NCBI RefSeq assembly: GCF_032925565.1
Contig: NZ_CP136708.1
Span: 1,612,001 to 1,676,000, forward strand
DNA from: Alteromonas sp. CI.11.F.A3
Lineage (GTDB): Bacteria > Pseudomonadota > Gammaproteobacteria > Enterobacterales > Alteromonadaceae
Direction: 5' to 3'
Length of the DNA stretch: 64,000 nt
Position 1 is the first letter of the stretch; every line of letters begins with the position of its first letter. The notes beneath the pieces were generated by a model. The model was not told the DNA's origin, searched no databases, and was given only the letters and a program-made list of their open reading frames with translations. Below are positions 35,923-46,330 of this stretch, one piece after another. Position numbers and translations under genes: made by a program.

Positions 35923-37770
35923 GTGCTAAATAAAAATTCAATCTGGAAAGTGCTAAGTACGCTTATTGTCATTGGACTATGCGCACTTTATGCACTTCCC
36001 AATATCTACGGTGAAGATCACGCAGTGCAGATTTCTGCAGGCCGTGACGCTGTTGTAACCGAGTCAATGGTAGGCCAAGTTGAGTCTACGTTGGCGGCAA
36101 AAGGTATTACCCCTAAGCGCATCGAATTCGAAGATGAGCAAATTCTCGTTCGTATCTCAGATTCAGACACTCAATTAGTTGCCCGTGAAGCATTGGAAGA
36201 TGCACTAGGTGACGAGTACTTTGTGGCAATGAACCTTGCTCCTGATACGCCAGAATGGCTTGAAGGTTTAGGCGGTACGCCAATGAAGCTTGGTTTGGAT
36301 TTACGTGGTGGCGTTCATTTCTTGATGGAAGTGGACATGACCGAAGTCATCACTAAGTCATTGGAAGATGCTGAAAGCGGATTCCGTACTTCATTGCGTG
36401 AAGAAGGCATTCGTTATCGTGGTGTTACGCAAAAGGAAGACTACGTAGAAATCACTTTCCGTGATGAAGAAACGCTTGATAAAGCAGAGTTTTTCTTACG
36501 TAACCAAAATCGTGACCTTACGCTAAGCCAAACTGATGACTTAGTGCTTCGTGCAGTATTTTCTGAAGCTAAACTTCAAGAGATTCGCGAGAATGCGGTG
36601 AAGCAAAACATTACGATTATTCGTAACCGTGTTAACCAATTAGGTGTTGCTGAACCCTTGGTTCAAAAGCAAGGTGCCGACCGTATTGTTGTGCAACTTC
36701 CAGGTATTCAAGATACGGCCCGTGCGAAAGAAATTCTAAATGCCACAGCAACCTTAGAATTTAGAATGGTTGATCAGAAAAATGACGTGCGTGACGCTAT
36801 CAGCGGTCGTGTACCTGCGGGCTCTCAGGTTATTGAAGACCAGCAAGGTATTCCTCAGTTGCTTGAAAAACGCATCATGCTTACGGGTAGTCATATTATC
36901 GATGCCAACAGTGGTGTGGATGAGTACGGTTTACCTAACGTTAATATTTCTCTTGATTCTGAGGGCGGCAATAAAATGTCTCGCTCGACCCGCGGCAACA
37001 TTGGCAAACCAATGGCTACGGTGTTTATTGAATACAAGTCAAATGGCGAGCGTAACAAAGACGACAAGCTTATCTTTGAAAAGCATGAGCAAGTGATCTC
37101 TGTTGCCACCATTCGTGCTCAGCTGGGCAGTAAATTTCAAATTACCGGCCTTGATTCTCCGAAAGAAGCCCGCGATTTAGCCTTGCTACTTCGCGCTGGT
37201 GCATTGATTGCACCTATTCAAATTGTTGAAGAGCGCACGGTAGGGCCAAGCTTAGGTAAAGAGAATATTGAACTTGGTACGCAAGCTATTGTGTATGGTT
37301 TGTTAGCGGTTCTAGTATTTATGCTTATTTACTACAAAGCTTTTGGTATTGTGGCAAACATTGCACTTATCACGAACTTAGTGATGATTGTGGGCATTAT
37401 GTCTATGATCCCTGGTGCTACGCTAACCTTACCCGGTATGGCAGGTATTGTACTTACCGTTGGTATGGCGGTAGATGCTAACGTGCTTATTTTCGAACGA
37501 ATTCGAGAAGAGTTGCGTGATGGAAGAAGCCCTCAACAGGCTATTCATCATGGCTATGACAGCGCGTTCTCTACCATTTTAGATGCTAACATCACCACGT
37601 TTATTGCGGGTCTTATTCTGTTCGCTGTAGGAACCGGTCCAATTAAAGGCTTCTCTATTACGCTTATGATTGGTATTGCTACCTCTATGTTTACTGCTAT
37701 TTTACTGACACGCGTTATCGTTAACGCAGTGTGGGGCGGTCGACGTAATGTTCAGAAATTAGCGATATAG
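35923..37770 (+). CDS. secD: Protein translocase subunit SecD
   Basis: A 615-residue subunit that, with SecF, uses the proton gradient to pull exported proteins through SecYEG on the periplasmic side. The start is GTG 35923 with AAAGGA upstream. One N-terminal membrane helix is followed by a large periplasmic domain (with [18 protein letters not shown] near residue 125), then five helices including [20 protein letters not shown] near residue 515. It is 55 bp after yajC and 9 bp before secF. Confidence 0.97.
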   Translation: MLNKNSIWKVLSTLIVIGLCALYALPNIYGEDHAVQISAGRDAVVTESMVGQVESTLAAKGITPKRIEFEDEQILVRISDSDTQLVAREALEDALGDEYFVAMNLAPDTPEWLEGLGGTPMKLGLDLRGGVHFLMEVDMTEVITKSLEDAESGFRTSLREEGIRYRGVTQKEDYVEITFRDEETLDKAEFFLRNQNRDLTLSQTDDLVLRAVFSEAKLQEIRENAVKQNITIIRNRVNQLGVAEPLVQKQGADRIVVQLPGIQDTARAKEILNATATLEFRMVDQKNDVRDAISGRVPAGSQVIEDQQGIPQLLEKRIMLTGSHIIDANSGVDEYGLPNVNISLDSEGGNKMSRSTRGNIGKPMATVFIEYKSNGERNKDDKLIFEKHEQVISVATIRAQLGSKFQITGLDSPKEARDLALLLRAGALIAPIQIVEERTVGPSLGKENIELGTQAIVYGLLAVLVFMLIYYKAFGIVANIALITNLVMIVGIMSMIPGATLTLPGMAGIVLTVGMAVDANVLIFERIREELRDGRSPQQAIHHGYDSAFSTILDANITTFIAGLILFAVGTGPIKGFSITLMIGIATSMFTAILLTRVIVNAVWGGRRNVQKLAI

Positions 37771-37779
37771 GAGCAGGAC

Positions 37780-38721
37780 ATGCAATTATTAAAGTTATCT
37801 GAAACCATTAATTTCATGCGTCTGCGTGTGCCAGCGATGGTGCTATCTACCATTCTTATTTTAGGCTCGTTCGTCTCTTTGGGCGTGAACAGTCTTAATT
37901 GGGGATTAGATTTCACTGGCGGAACGCTAATTGAAGTGGGTTACGAAGATTCGGCAAACCTAGAATCGATTCGTACCTTACTTAATAACGCGGAATTCGA
38001 AGACGCTATTGTACAAAACTTTGGCAGCAGCCAAGAGGTGCTTATTCGTATTGCACCTCGTGACGGTGTTAAAGCGGCCACCATTGGTGAGCAAGTATTA
38101 GCCGCGTTACGTGCCGATGGCACTGCGGTTGATATGCGTCGTATTGAGTTCGTAGGGCCAAACGTTGGCGAAGAACTTACCGAACAGGGCGGCTTAGCCA
38201 TGCTGGTGGCGCTAATTTGTATATTAGTTTATGTTGCCATGCGTTTTGAATGGCGATTTGCGCTAGGTTCGGTATCGGCCCTTGCTCATGATGTTATTCT
38301 GACCTTGGGGTTATTTTCGATACTTCAAATTGAATTTGATTTAACGGTACTTGCAGCAGTATTAGCGGTAATCGGTTATTCGCTTAACGATACCATTGTT
38401 GTATCCGATCGTATTCGTGAAAACTTCCGTAAAATTCGCAAAGGCGAGCCTATTGATATTATCAATATCTCTCTTACGCAAACCTTGAACCGTACCATTA
38501 TTACGTCTTTGACTACGGTACTGGTATTGGTTGCACTGTTTTACAAAGGCGGCGCGCTAATTCACGGATTTGCTACTGCATTGTTGTTCGGTGTGGTGGT
38601 GGGTACCTATTCTTCTGTTTATATTGCCAGCTCGGTTGCACTAGCACTGGGTATCAGCAAAGAAGATTTGATGCCACCTCAGGTGGAAAAAGAAGGTGCC
38701 GACTTAGATCCTATGCCGTAA
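37780..38721 (+). CDS. secF: Protein translocase subunit SecF
   Basis: A 313-residue partner of SecD with six membrane helices. It shows SLNWGLDFTGGTLIEVGYED near residue 38 and AVIGYSLNDTIVVSDRIREN near residue 203, the paired SecD/SecF signatures. GGAGCAGG precedes the ATG. A strong terminator 28 bp after its stop closes the operon. Confidence 0.97.
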   Translation: MQLLKLSETINFMRLRVPAMVLSTILILGSFVSLGVNSLNWGLDFTGGTLIEVGYEDSANLESIRTLLNNAEFEDAIVQNFGSSQEVLIRIAPRDGVKAATIGEQVLAALRADGTAVDMRRIEFVGPNVGEELTEQGGLAMLVALICILVYVAMRFEWRFALGSVSALAHDVILTLGLFSILQIEFDLTVLAAVLAVIGYSLNDTIVVSDRIRENFRKIRKGEPIDIINISLTQTLNRTIITSLTTVLVLVALFYKGGALIHGFATALLFGVVVGTYSSVYIASSVALALGISKEDLMPPQVEKEGADLDPMP

Positions 38722-38749
38722 TCATTAACGCTAGGTATCAGCAGATACG

Positions 38750-38785
38750 AAAAAGCTAGTCACCTAAAGTGACTAGCTTTTTTTT
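38750..38785 (+). terminator. Terminator of the sec operon
   Basis: AAAAGCTAGTCAC-CTAAA-GTGACTAGCTTTT followed by TTTT: a 13-bp stem with a T tract, placed between secF and the convergent LytTR gene. The A-rich left flank would let it serve both directions. Confidence 0.95.
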
Positions 38786-38794
38786 GCCTTCAAT

Positions 38795-39706
38795 TTATGA
38801 CGCAGGGGTTAGTCGGGCTTTTAAGGTGTCTTTGTAACGCCTAGAGACGGGAACTTCTGTGCTATCTAACAACGTCAGAATGCCATCACCGCTATCTTCA
38901 AATCGGATGTTATCTATTAGGTTACTTTGCACCGCATAAGAACGATGAACACGAATAAAGCCTTTAGCACTGGCGTGTTCACAGAATTGTTTCATGGTAT
39001 ATCGCAATGGGAATGTCGATTTTGAAGTGTGAAGGTTAATATAGTTCCCCGAAGCTTCTACCCAATAGACGTCACTGAGTTTTACCAAAAACTCTTTGTT
39101 TAGCTTCTTTACCAACAAATTGTCGGGCATGGTCGAGGGCGAGATGTTTCCTTTATTACCACTAACTTCCTCAGGCGCATCATGCTCTCGAATAACCGAA
39201 GCCTCTCCAATAAGCCTTCGATAACTGAACATAATAATGTAATAAAAAGTGACAAGGGTGATATAGCCCCATATATCCTTACGGTACTCATAAAAAAATT
39301 CGCGGGCTAGCGGCCCGAAATTATATTCTTTATCTGATAGTAAGTAGCAAAGCTCTCTAAACGTTACCATTAATGTGACATGAGCAATTGAAAATAGGCT
39401 CGCAAAAGCAAAGTGCCAAACTAGCCATGTTCTAACCCCAAATGCGTAATTATCAAGTTTGCGGATGAAATAAATAAGGGGGACGACTATTAAGGCCGTG
39501 GCCAATGCACTGCTATATTCCCACAGGTAAGGTTCCCATAACGCAGTGCTGTTGTTCGCGTCTCTTGATAGTTCTGTCCAATCTGATGCAGCATTAATGG
39601 AGTTATTCAAAAATAAATAAATCACCAGCAGTACAAAGGCTGCCCATTTATGATATCGCTCTGTATTGCGAAAAAACTGACTGAGTTTTTCGTCACTACT
39701 ACCCAC
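38795..39706 (-). CDS. Membrane-anchored LytTR-family transcriptional regulator
   Basis: A 303-residue protein. The N-terminal half has four or more hydrophobic segments (for example FVLLVIYLFLNNSI and ATALIVVPLIYFIRKL). The C-terminal LytTR DNA-binding domain (about residues 200-303) includes SDVYWVEASGNYINLHTSKS and GFIRVHRSYAVQSNLIDNI. There is no receiver domain, so the membrane part probably senses the signal directly. It faces away from the acyltransferase gene at 39814; the 107-bp shared region contains a dyad. Regulation of that partner is inferred from the arrangement. Confidence 0.92.
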   Translation of the reverse strand: MGSSDEKLSQFFRNTERYHKWAAFVLLVIYLFLNNSINAASDWTELSRDANNSTALWEPYLWEYSSALATALIVVPLIYFIRKLDNYAFGVRTWLVWHFAFASLFSIAHVTLMVTFRELCYLLSDKEYNFGPLAREFFYEYRKDIWGYITLVTFYYIIMFSYRRLIGEASVIREHDAPEEVSGNKGNISPSTMPDNLLVKKLNKEFLVKLSDVYWVEASGNYINLHTSKSTFPLRYTMKQFCEHASAKGFIRVHRSYAVQSNLIDNIRFEDSGDGILTLLDSTEVPVSRRYKDTLKARLTPAS

Positions 39707-39733
39707 CGCTTATCCCCAATTTCTCATTCATTC

Positions 39734-39751
39734 GTCACTCTACGCTAGTGA
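39734..39751. promoter_or_regulatory. Dyad in LytTR/acyltransferase divergent promoter
   Basis: GTCACT and AGTGAC form inverted six-base arms around six bases. It is centred between the two divergent genes and is a candidate operator for the LytTR regulator, although LytTR sites are more often direct repeats. Confidence 0.35.
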
Positions 39752-39813
39752 CAGTAAGAAAATCTACGTTATATAAAACCCTATTACTACATTATTGAAT
39801 AGGATAGACAGTA

Positions 39814-41130
39814 ATGACACAACTAAAAAAAGGCAGCGATTTAACAGAGCTGGCCAAAAGCAGTGGGGAAGCAATTCGGTTTCATGCGCTCGATGCGTTA
39901 AGAGTGATCGCGTTTGGTGTGTTGATTCTTTATCACATTGGTATGTACTACGTGTTGGAATGGGGGTGGCATATCAAAAGTGAACAGCCACAGGCGTGGC
40001 TGCAAGATGTCATGATTCTAACTAACCAGTGGCGGATGTCCCTGTTGTTTTTGATTTCATCAATGGTACTTACCGCGCTGTTAACTCGCGTTGAGCCTCA
40101 ACCGCTTTTATTTTTAAAACGGGCTGGGGTGTTGATAGCCCAACGAACGCAGCGATTATTAATTCCGTTGCTGTTTGGCATGTTTGTGATAGTTGCTCCG
40201 CAAGTCTATATCGAATGGACAGTCAGTGGAGTGATAGACACTACCTTTACACAGTTCTATTTAGCCTATATTAACCCCAATACGCAGTGGTTAGCTGAGC
40301 GTCATTCCGACATTGGCTTACTGACATGGAATCATCTTTGGTTTTTACCATATTTGTGGGTGTATTCGTTACTGATAATTTTGCTTTATCCGGTGATGAC
40401 TCAGTTGGCTAAAGTTCAGATTGGATTGATAACCTTCGCTTTTGCATCTTCTACGGCAATGGTAGCGATATGGCTAATGTTACGAAATACGTACCCGACA
40501 ACCCATGATTTGCTCAACGATTGGTACAGCCACGCTAAATACTTTCTTGTGATGCTGGTGGGGGCGGTCATCATCTTGCAGCCAAAGTTATGGGAAGCGC
40601 TAGAGCGTACTCGCTATGTAAGCATGCTGGTGGCGTTGTGCATGTATTCACTTATTATCGCCGATAGGCACGATATGTTAGGGCCTGTTGGCGATTGGAT
40701 GACAGAGTCCTGGTGGTTCAGAGTGATGGTGGGATACATTGTAGTGCTTAATCATTGGGCTTGGTTAGCCGCGATACTAGGCTTTGGTAAGCGTTATTTA
40801 AGTAAACCCATGGCCTGGGTAAAATACCTTAATAGCGGTGTGCTTCCTTACTACATGATGCACCAAACATTAATTGTGGTTGCCGCGTATGCTCTGCATT
40901 CAATAGGCTTTCCAGTAGGAATTCAGTTTGTGCTCATTTTACTGGTTACGTTAGTTGGCTGTGCGCTTACTTATGAACTTGCCAAGAGAAACCTAGTGAC
41001 ACGGATATTATTTGGATTGAAGGCCAAACCGCAGGGAATTACCCAGATAAACGACATAATGAGTCAAGCACCTTCCACGTCGGTTTTTACTAAGACAGTT
41101 TCCAAGCCATTTACAAAAGCCTCTCAATAA
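39814..41130 (+). CDS. Acyltransferase family 3 / OpgC-like membrane protein
   Basis: A 438-residue membrane protein with about ten helices. The N-terminal signature is FHALDALRVIAFGVLILYHI near residue 28, with the His of helix 1, followed by QWRMSLLFLISSMVLTALL. The order of helices and the WNHLWFLPYLWVYSLLIIL segment resemble the OpgC/succinyl-transferase-like branch of acyltransferase 3. It probably acylates a periplasmic or surface glucan. It is divergent from a LytTR regulator and followed by a bidirectional terminator. Confidence 0.9.
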   Translation: MTQLKKGSDLTELAKSSGEAIRFHALDALRVIAFGVLILYHIGMYYVLEWGWHIKSEQPQAWLQDVMILTNQWRMSLLFLISSMVLTALLTRVEPQPLLFLKRAGVLIAQRTQRLLIPLLFGMFVIVAPQVYIEWTVSGVIDTTFTQFYLAYINPNTQWLAERHSDIGLLTWNHLWFLPYLWVYSLLIILLYPVMTQLAKVQIGLITFAFASSTAMVAIWLMLRNTYPTTHDLLNDWYSHAKYFLVMLVGAVIILQPKLWEALERTRYVSMLVALCMYSLIIADRHDMLGPVGDWMTESWWFRVMVGYIVVLNHWAWLAAILGFGKRYLSKPMAWVKYLNSGVLPYYMMHQTLIVVAAYALHSIGFPVGIQFVLILLVTLVGCALTYELAKRNLVTRILFGLKAKPQGITQINDIMSQAPSTSVFTKTVSKPFTKASQ

Positions 41131-41137
41131 ACAGGCA

Positions 41138-41173
41138 CAAAAAAAGCGGTGTATGAATGACACCGCTTTTTCT
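41138..41173. terminator. Bidirectional terminator between acyltransferase and suhB
   Basis: AAAAAGCGGTGT-ATGAATG-ACACCGCTTTTT: a 12-bp perfect stem with A and T tracts on both sides, between convergent genes. Confidence 0.93.
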
Positions 41174-41219
41174 TAACTTTTTACAGGCAATAATCAACTT
41201 ATTGCCTTGTCTAAAGAGC

Positions 41220-41996
41220 TTATTTCAAGTGCTTAACTAAGCCTTGAACTACTTTGGCACTACCTGCCACGATTTCGCCGCTATAAAGTGGATCGTTACC
41301 GCCTTTAAAGTCGGTTACTAAGCCGCCAGCTTCACGAACAATAAGTTCACCAGCTGCGATATCCCACGTTTTAATACCACGTTCCCAGTAGCCATCATGA
41401 CGGCCAGCAGCAACGTATGCTAAATCTAGCGCTGCGCTACCTGCACGGCGAATATCACCACATTCGTGGAAGATTTTGTTTAGGCTAAGTGCATACTCAC
41501 CGAATTTGGCTTTGTTCTTAAACGGCATGCCGGTGGCAAGAATCGTTTCGTTTAAATCACGAGGCTTAGACGCACGAATACGGTAACCATTCAACTGGGC
41601 GCCTTGTCCACGGCTAGCGGTGAATAATTCGCTACGGATAGGATCAAATACAACAGCTTGGTCTAGACGACCTTTGTGAAGTAATGCAATAGATACGGCA
41701 AAGTGAGGGATGCCTTTAATGAAATTGGTAGTGCCATCTAATGGGTCAATAATCCACTGAAAGTCAGTATCTGCCCCAGCAGTTTCGCCAGACTCTTCAC
41801 CCATAAAGCAGTGATTTGGAAATGATTGCTGAATTTTAGCAATAATAGCTTGCTCAGCTTCTTTATCAACTTGGGTGACGTAATCGTTCAAACCTTTTGA
41901 TTCAGTTGCTACTTCGTTGTGTTTTTCAAAACCACGAACAATAATTGTGCCAGCCGCACGCGCTGCGCGCACCGCAATATTCAGCATAGGATGCAT
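41220..41996 (-). CDS. suhB: Inositol-1-monophosphatase (SuhB)
   Basis: A 258-residue inositol monophosphatase-fold enzyme. The Mg2+ site motifs are MGEESGETAG near residue 70, IDPLDGTTNFIKGIPHFAVS near residue 85 and WDIAAGELIVREAGG near residue 211. In gammaproteobacteria SuhB also joins the ribosomal RNA antitermination complex with NusA. It is divergent from trmJ across a 276-bp gap, an arrangement known from E. coli and relatives. Confidence 0.96.
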   Translation of the reverse strand: MHPMLNIAVRAARAAGTIIVRGFEKHNEVATESKGLNDYVTQVDKEAEQAIIAKIQQSFPNHCFMGEESGETAGADTDFQWIIDPLDGTTNFIKGIPHFAVSIALLHKGRLDQAVVFDPIRSELFTASRGQGAQLNGYRIRASKPRDLNETILATGMPFKNKAKFGEYALSLNKIFHECGDIRRAGSAALDLAYVAAGRHDGYWERGIKTWDIAAGELIVREAGGLVTDFKGGNDPLYSGEIVAGSAKVVQGLVKHLK

Positions 41997-42272
41997 AGAT
42001 AAACCACCAATTGTAAAAGACCAAAGAACTGACCTTGACCATAGGTTAGCCCAACATGCGTTTTACGCAAGTGACCAACAAGGTAAGGTGTTCAAAACGC
42101 GCGCATCTTAACCAGAATGGCGATGTGATGCAAATGAAATGTGGGTAGGCTGCACAAGCACGTGTGATGCTGACAACATTGAGGTATCAATGTAGGGCTG
42201 CAGATAGCCATCTATACCGCCATTGTGCTACTATTCCGTTCAATATTGACGAGGCTACAGGTAATAAAAAGC

Positions 42273-43028
42273 ATGCTCGGGAACATCCGTATTATTTTGG
42301 TGAGTACATCACACACTGGCAACATTGGCTCTACTGCACGAGCGATGAAAACCATGGGCTTGAGTAGCCTCTATCTAGTTAATCCTGTCCATGAGCCTGA
42401 TGGTCAAGCAAGTGCTTTGGCTGCTGGGGCGGGGGACGTTTTAGCTAACGCCAAAATAGTTAGCACCTTAGAAGAAGCCGTGTCTGATTGTGGTTTGGTT
42501 GTGGGTACATCGGCCCGTTCTAGAACGCACTCATGGCCTATGCTAGGTCCACGTGAATGCGGTGAAAAACTAGTACAAGAAGTGAGTAACTTTCCGGTAG
42601 CGCTGGTATTTGGTCGCGAAAATAGTGGGTTAAGCAACGAAGAGTTACAACAATGTCACTTTCATATGTGTATTCCTGCAAACCCAGAATACAGCTCGCT
42701 GAACTTAGCCGCTGCGGTACAAACCTTATGCTATGAAATTCGTATGGCGTACTTAAACAAAGAAGCTTTACCTACGGCTGTAGAAGCGTACCCGCTGAAT
42801 GAAGATTTAGAACGTTTTTATACGCACCTTGAATCAACATTAGAAGGTACGTCTTTCATTCGTAAGAGCCACCCAGGCGTAGTAATGACTAAACTTCGTC
42901 GTTTGTTCAATCGCGCTCGTCCTGAATCTCAAGAGCTCAATATATTACGCGGCATCTTGGCGTCTATCGATAAATCGGTCAAAGCGCCATTGCCAGAGCC
43001 TGACAACGAAAATGAATTACCTAACTAG
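42273..43028 (+). CDS. trmJ: tRNA (cytidine/uridine-32-2'-O)-methyltransferase TrmJ
   Basis: About 251 residues from the ATG at 42273 ([20 protein letters not shown]); the frame is open 48 bp further upstream, but that part is not conserved-looking. A SPOUT-class SAM methyltransferase with the trefoil-knot motifs [17 protein letters not shown] near residue 113 and [20 protein letters not shown] near residue 136. It methylates position 32 of several tRNAs. cysE follows 11 bp downstream. Confidence 0.95.
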   Translation: MLGNIRIILVSTSHTGNIGSTARAMKTMGLSSLYLVNPVHEPDGQASALAAGAGDVLANAKIVSTLEEAVSDCGLVVGTSARSRTHSWPMLGPRECGEKLVQEVSNFPVALVFGRENSGLSNEELQQCHFHMCIPANPEYSSLNLAAAVQTLCYEIRMAYLNKEALPTAVEAYPLNEDLERFYTHLESTLEGTSFIRKSHPGVVMTKLRRLFNRARPESQELNILRGILASIDKSVKAPLPEPDNENELPN

Positions 43029-43039
43029 GCGAGGCACTC

Positions 43040-43864
43040 GTGTTCTCTAGAATTAAAGACGACATTCAAGGGGTATTTCATCGCGACCCAGCGGCGCGAA
43101 ATACCTTTGAAGTGTTAACCAATTACCCAGGTTTGCATGCCGTGTGGCTGCATCGTGTCAGCCACAAATTATGGAAAGCCGACTGGAAATGGTTGGCACG
43201 CAGCCTATCCACATTCAATCGGTGGCTAACGGGAATAGAAATTCACCCCGGGGCGACCTTAGGCCGCCGTGTATTTATCGACCATGGCATGGGCGTTGTG
43301 ATTGGTGAAACAGCAGAAGTGGGCGACGACGTTACTTTGTATCACGGGGTAACATTAGGCGGTACTAGTTGGACGCCGGGGAAACGTCACCCTACGTTAG
43401 AAAAGGGCGCGGTAGTAGGTGCAGGTGCTAAAGTGCTCGGTCCTATTACCATTGGTGAAAATGCCAAAGTCGGGTCTAATTCGGTAGTAGTAAAAGATAT
43501 ACCTGCAGGCGCCACAGCAGTGGGGATTCCTGGGCGAATTATTATCTCTAAGCAACAAAGTGATGCTGCCCAGATTAACCCCAATCGCCATAAAATTGCG
43601 GAAAAATACGGGTTCGATGCTTACGCAGTTGCGCCCGATAATCCAGATCCTGTCGCCAATGCTATGGGGATTATGTTAGAGCACATGCATCAGATGGACA
43701 CCAAGGTAGAAGAGATGTGCAAAGTGATTCAATCTCTCGGTGGTGACGTTTGTACTGATAACTTACATAATATATCTGCGCAAGATTTCGCCGATACAGG
43801 TATTGAGTTTGCAGGCGAGAGTAAAGCTAAAGCTGGCCAAGAGGCATTTGACCCAACAATCTAA
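43040..43864 (+). CDS. cysE: Serine O-acetyltransferase
   Basis: A 274-residue CysE, starting at GTG 43040 after GCGAGG. It makes O-acetylserine for cysteine synthesis. An N-terminal helical domain ([20 protein letters not shown] near residue 10) precedes the left-handed beta-helix with [18 protein letters not shown] near residue 75 and [19 protein letters not shown] near residue 102. The C-terminal tail is longer and more acidic than in minimal forms. It is coupled to trmJ (11 bp). Confidence 0.95.
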   Translation: MFSRIKDDIQGVFHRDPAARNTFEVLTNYPGLHAVWLHRVSHKLWKADWKWLARSLSTFNRWLTGIEIHPGATLGRRVFIDHGMGVVIGETAEVGDDVTLYHGVTLGGTSWTPGKRHPTLEKGAVVGAGAKVLGPITIGENAKVGSNSVVVKDIPAGATAVGIPGRIIISKQQSDAAQINPNRHKIAEKYGFDAYAVAPDNPDPVANAMGIMLEHMHQMDTKVEEMCKVIQSLGGDVCTDNLHNISAQDFADTGIEFAGESKAKAGQEAFDPTI

Positions 43865-44311
43865 TCATTAATGGTTATTAAACTAATGGTATTTAAGTTA
43901 CTCATTTTAAAGCTCAAATAGTTCAGCGGTAAAACCCTTCTTACGCTAGACGCTGCTCGAGAGATAGTAGAGCGCGTCATGTATGACAAAATCATTGTCG
44001 CGCGTGTCTGACAGAAATTGCCGATTCCATTGGCTTTCTGCCGAACAGAGTAAGAAAAATCGCTGCCCTAGCTGGCGGCTATAACCGATTCACTTGAAGT
44101 GCTTCACAAACATGATGAGAACGCTAAAGGCCTATGAACTACATTCTGAAAAAAGCCAACAGTCTGTATTGACCGAAGGCCAACGCTATTATTATTCGAT
44201 TACTGACTTCATGTTGCCATACCGATAAAATTAAAACTGGCTGTTCAAACCTCCCCTTGATATATTTCCATGCTCAATAAACAAGGCCAGAAGTAACATG
44301 GACGTGCCGTA
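43865..44311 (+). other. Spacer with possible degenerate coding remnants after cysE
   Basis: These 447 bp contain no intact gene. One plus-strand frame reads LTEIADSIGFLPNRVRKIAA between about 44007 and 44066, a helix-turn-helix-like fragment bounded by stops. A 38-codon frame follows at 44112-44228. The pattern suggests a decayed regulator or mobile-element gene, but I could not identify a parent family. Confidence 0.35.
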
Positions 44312-46330
44312 GTGGGAATACCAGACAAACATAAACAGGAAATTTCTCTATTACACGGCTTTATTGCCCTTTTCTTAATTCTCGTTGTTAGTGGTTTTAC
44401 TTCTTATGCGCTGAACCTAAGTTGGGGATGGCTTCGTCAGGCGCTAGCCCTTGTGCACCTGTTTGCAGGTTATGTAATTGGTGCCATTTTCTTTTTTTAC
44501 TCCTATAAGCATTTTAAACGAACGGTGGGTTTTCGACGGACTGGCTCGATCATTCTTGGCGTAATTTTATTTCTTGCAATCTGCTATCTCGCGCTAACAG
44601 GTGTTCTGATCAGTTTTACCGGAGTATTAAAAAAACAAGCTTGGTTGCTCGACAGTCACATAGTGTGTGCAATCCTAACGCTTTTCCTGTTAGTCGTTCA
44701 TTTAATTTGGCATTACATAACATTCCCAAGAAACAGACGTTCAAGCGTTCCCTCCGGGTTTGTTACGCTTTCTAATAAAATAATCAAACCTATTTTGGTT
44801 TTAGTGGGGGTTGCATGTGCTTTCACCATTACCCTGTTGACTGGAAACTACCTAATCCAAAATAACTACCCAAATAATACGGTGGACGATTATCTTTATG
44901 CTTATGGCGACGGTCCTTTTTTGCCCAGCTTAACTATGACCGAGAGTGGTACTTTTGTACAACGAAGGCATATTGCAGAATCTGCACAATGTATTGAATG
45001 CCATAAAGGGATAGGTGATCAATGGATGGCTTCTACGCACAGACATGCGGCGGATGACCCTACATACGTACGAAACGTGAATTTGCTGACGGAATCTAAG
45101 GGCATTGCACCAACCCGATATTGTGAGGGGTGTCACGCACCAGTGGCTTTGTTAACCGGACAGTTAACACCTGGGGGGAGCCATGGAGGTAAACTCGGTA
45201 CTGTTGCAAACAAAGAGGGGATCAGCTGCATGTCATGTCATGGCGTGAGTCACTTAACTAGCTCAGAAGGGGTGGCAAGTTATCATTTTTCCCCCAGAGA
45301 ATCGTATCTGTTTGCCGATGTGGATGTATGGCCTCTTAATTTTTTACATCAACAGGCACTAAAGTTGGTTCCACAGCGTCATGCGAAGGATCTTTTATCA
45401 CCGCTGCTGCAAGAGTCGCAATTTTGCAGTTCATGTCATATTCAGTTTATGGATAAATCCATGAATAACTGGGGCTGGGTAAAAATGCAGGATGAATTTC
45501 TAGCCTGGTCAAACAGTAAGTTTAATTCGCCTAAAGAGCTGAGATTTTCTCATCCACAAAACAAACAATGCCAAGACTGCCATATGCCGATGATAAAGGC
45601 TGACGACATTGCAGCCGATGGCGCAGGGCAAGTACGTTCTCACTACTTTGTCGGTGCCAACGTAATGTTGGCGAAACATTTCGACAACGAAACATTATTT
45701 GAAATGACCAAAGAATTTCTGCAGCAAGACAAAATTCAGTTGTCGATTGAGCCTCCCGAAGATGAGCAGGCCAAACAAAGCGCACTGTACCTTAAAGCTG
45801 AGCTGAGAAACCAGCACAAATATCCGGTTGCGATGTATCGGGGAGAGCACAAAAAAATCAAAGTGTTATTAACGAATCAAGGCGTTGGTCATAGTTTTCC
45901 CGGTGGCACCATAGACTTAAATGAAGCTTGGATTGACTTTAAGGTATATGACGGACAGCAACGTCTTGTCACCTCCAGTGGTCAGTTGCAAACAGACGGG
46001 TCCCTGGGGGCAGATACGGTTGTTTACAAAGAGATCGCAATCGACAGACACGGAAAAGAAGTATGGCGTCACGACTTGTTCAATATGGTTGGGCGAAGTT
46101 ATGTTAATGTGATCCCTGCGGGTTCTACTGACGTCGTAGAATTTGATCTCATAGTGCCAGACTGGGCCACTTCACCACTTACTATTTCAGCCACACTTAA
46201 GTTTCGCAAACTCAACCAGAAGTATTTAGATTGGGTTAATCTAAAGCAATCAGTTGATACCAATCCAATTATAGATATAGCACGAGACAGTGTCAGTGTA
46301 AAAGTGCTCAAGGCACCAGCGAGTCAGTAG
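44312..46330 (+). CDS. Membrane-anchored pentahaem cytochrome c
   Basis: A 672-residue protein starting at GTG 44312, the first start codon after an in-frame stop at 44294. Residues 1-185 hold five hydrophobic helices, several with His (LVVHLIWHYI, LALVHLFAGY), suggesting a b-type cytochrome or quinol-facing anchor. A periplasmic part follows with five CxxCH haem sites at about residues 226 (CIECH), 270 (CEGCH), 306 (CMSCH), 372 (CSSCH) and 420 (CQDCH). The haem region resembles cytochrome c554-like domains. The C-terminal 200 residues are beta-rich and haem-free. Electron transfer from quinol to a periplasmic acceptor is the likely role. Its 3' end overlaps the convergent FG-GAP gene by 23 bp. 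Confidence 0.88.
   Translation: MGIPDKHKQEISLLHGFIALFLILVVSGFTSYALNLSWGWLRQALALVHLFAGYVIGAIFFFYSYKHFKRTVGFRRTGSIILGVILFLAICYLALTGVLISFTGVLKKQAWLLDSHIVCAILTLFLLVVHLIWHYITFPRNRRSSVPSGFVTLSNKIIKPILVLVGVACAFTITLLTGNYLIQNNYPNNTVDDYLYAYGDGPFLPSLTMTESGTFVQRRHIAESAQCIECHKGIGDQWMASTHRHAADDPTYVRNVNLLTESKGIAPTRYCEGCHAPVALLTGQLTPGGSHGGKLGTVANKEGISCMSCHGVSHLTSSEGVASYHFSPRESYLFADVDVWPLNFLHQQALKLVPQRHAKDLLSPLLQESQFCSSCHIQFMDKSMNNWGWVKMQDEFLAWSNSKFNSPKELRFSHPQNKQCQDCHMPMIKADDIAADGAGQVRSHYFVGANVMLAKHFDNETLFEMTKEFLQQDKIQLSIEPPEDEQAKQSALYLKAELRNQHKYPVAMYRGEHKKIKVLLTNQGVGHSFPGGTIDLNEAWIDFKVYDGQQRLVTSSGQLQTDGSLGADTVVYKEIAIDRHGKEVWRHDLFNMVGRSYVNVIPAGSTDVVEFDLIVPDWATSPLTISATLKFRKLNQKYLDWVNLKQSVDTNPIIDIARDSVSVKVLKAPASQ

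Noticed and set aside
42164..42367. 67-codon frame overlapping the trmJ start
   Set aside because: It is out of frame with trmJ, has unlike-protein composition and no ribosome site.
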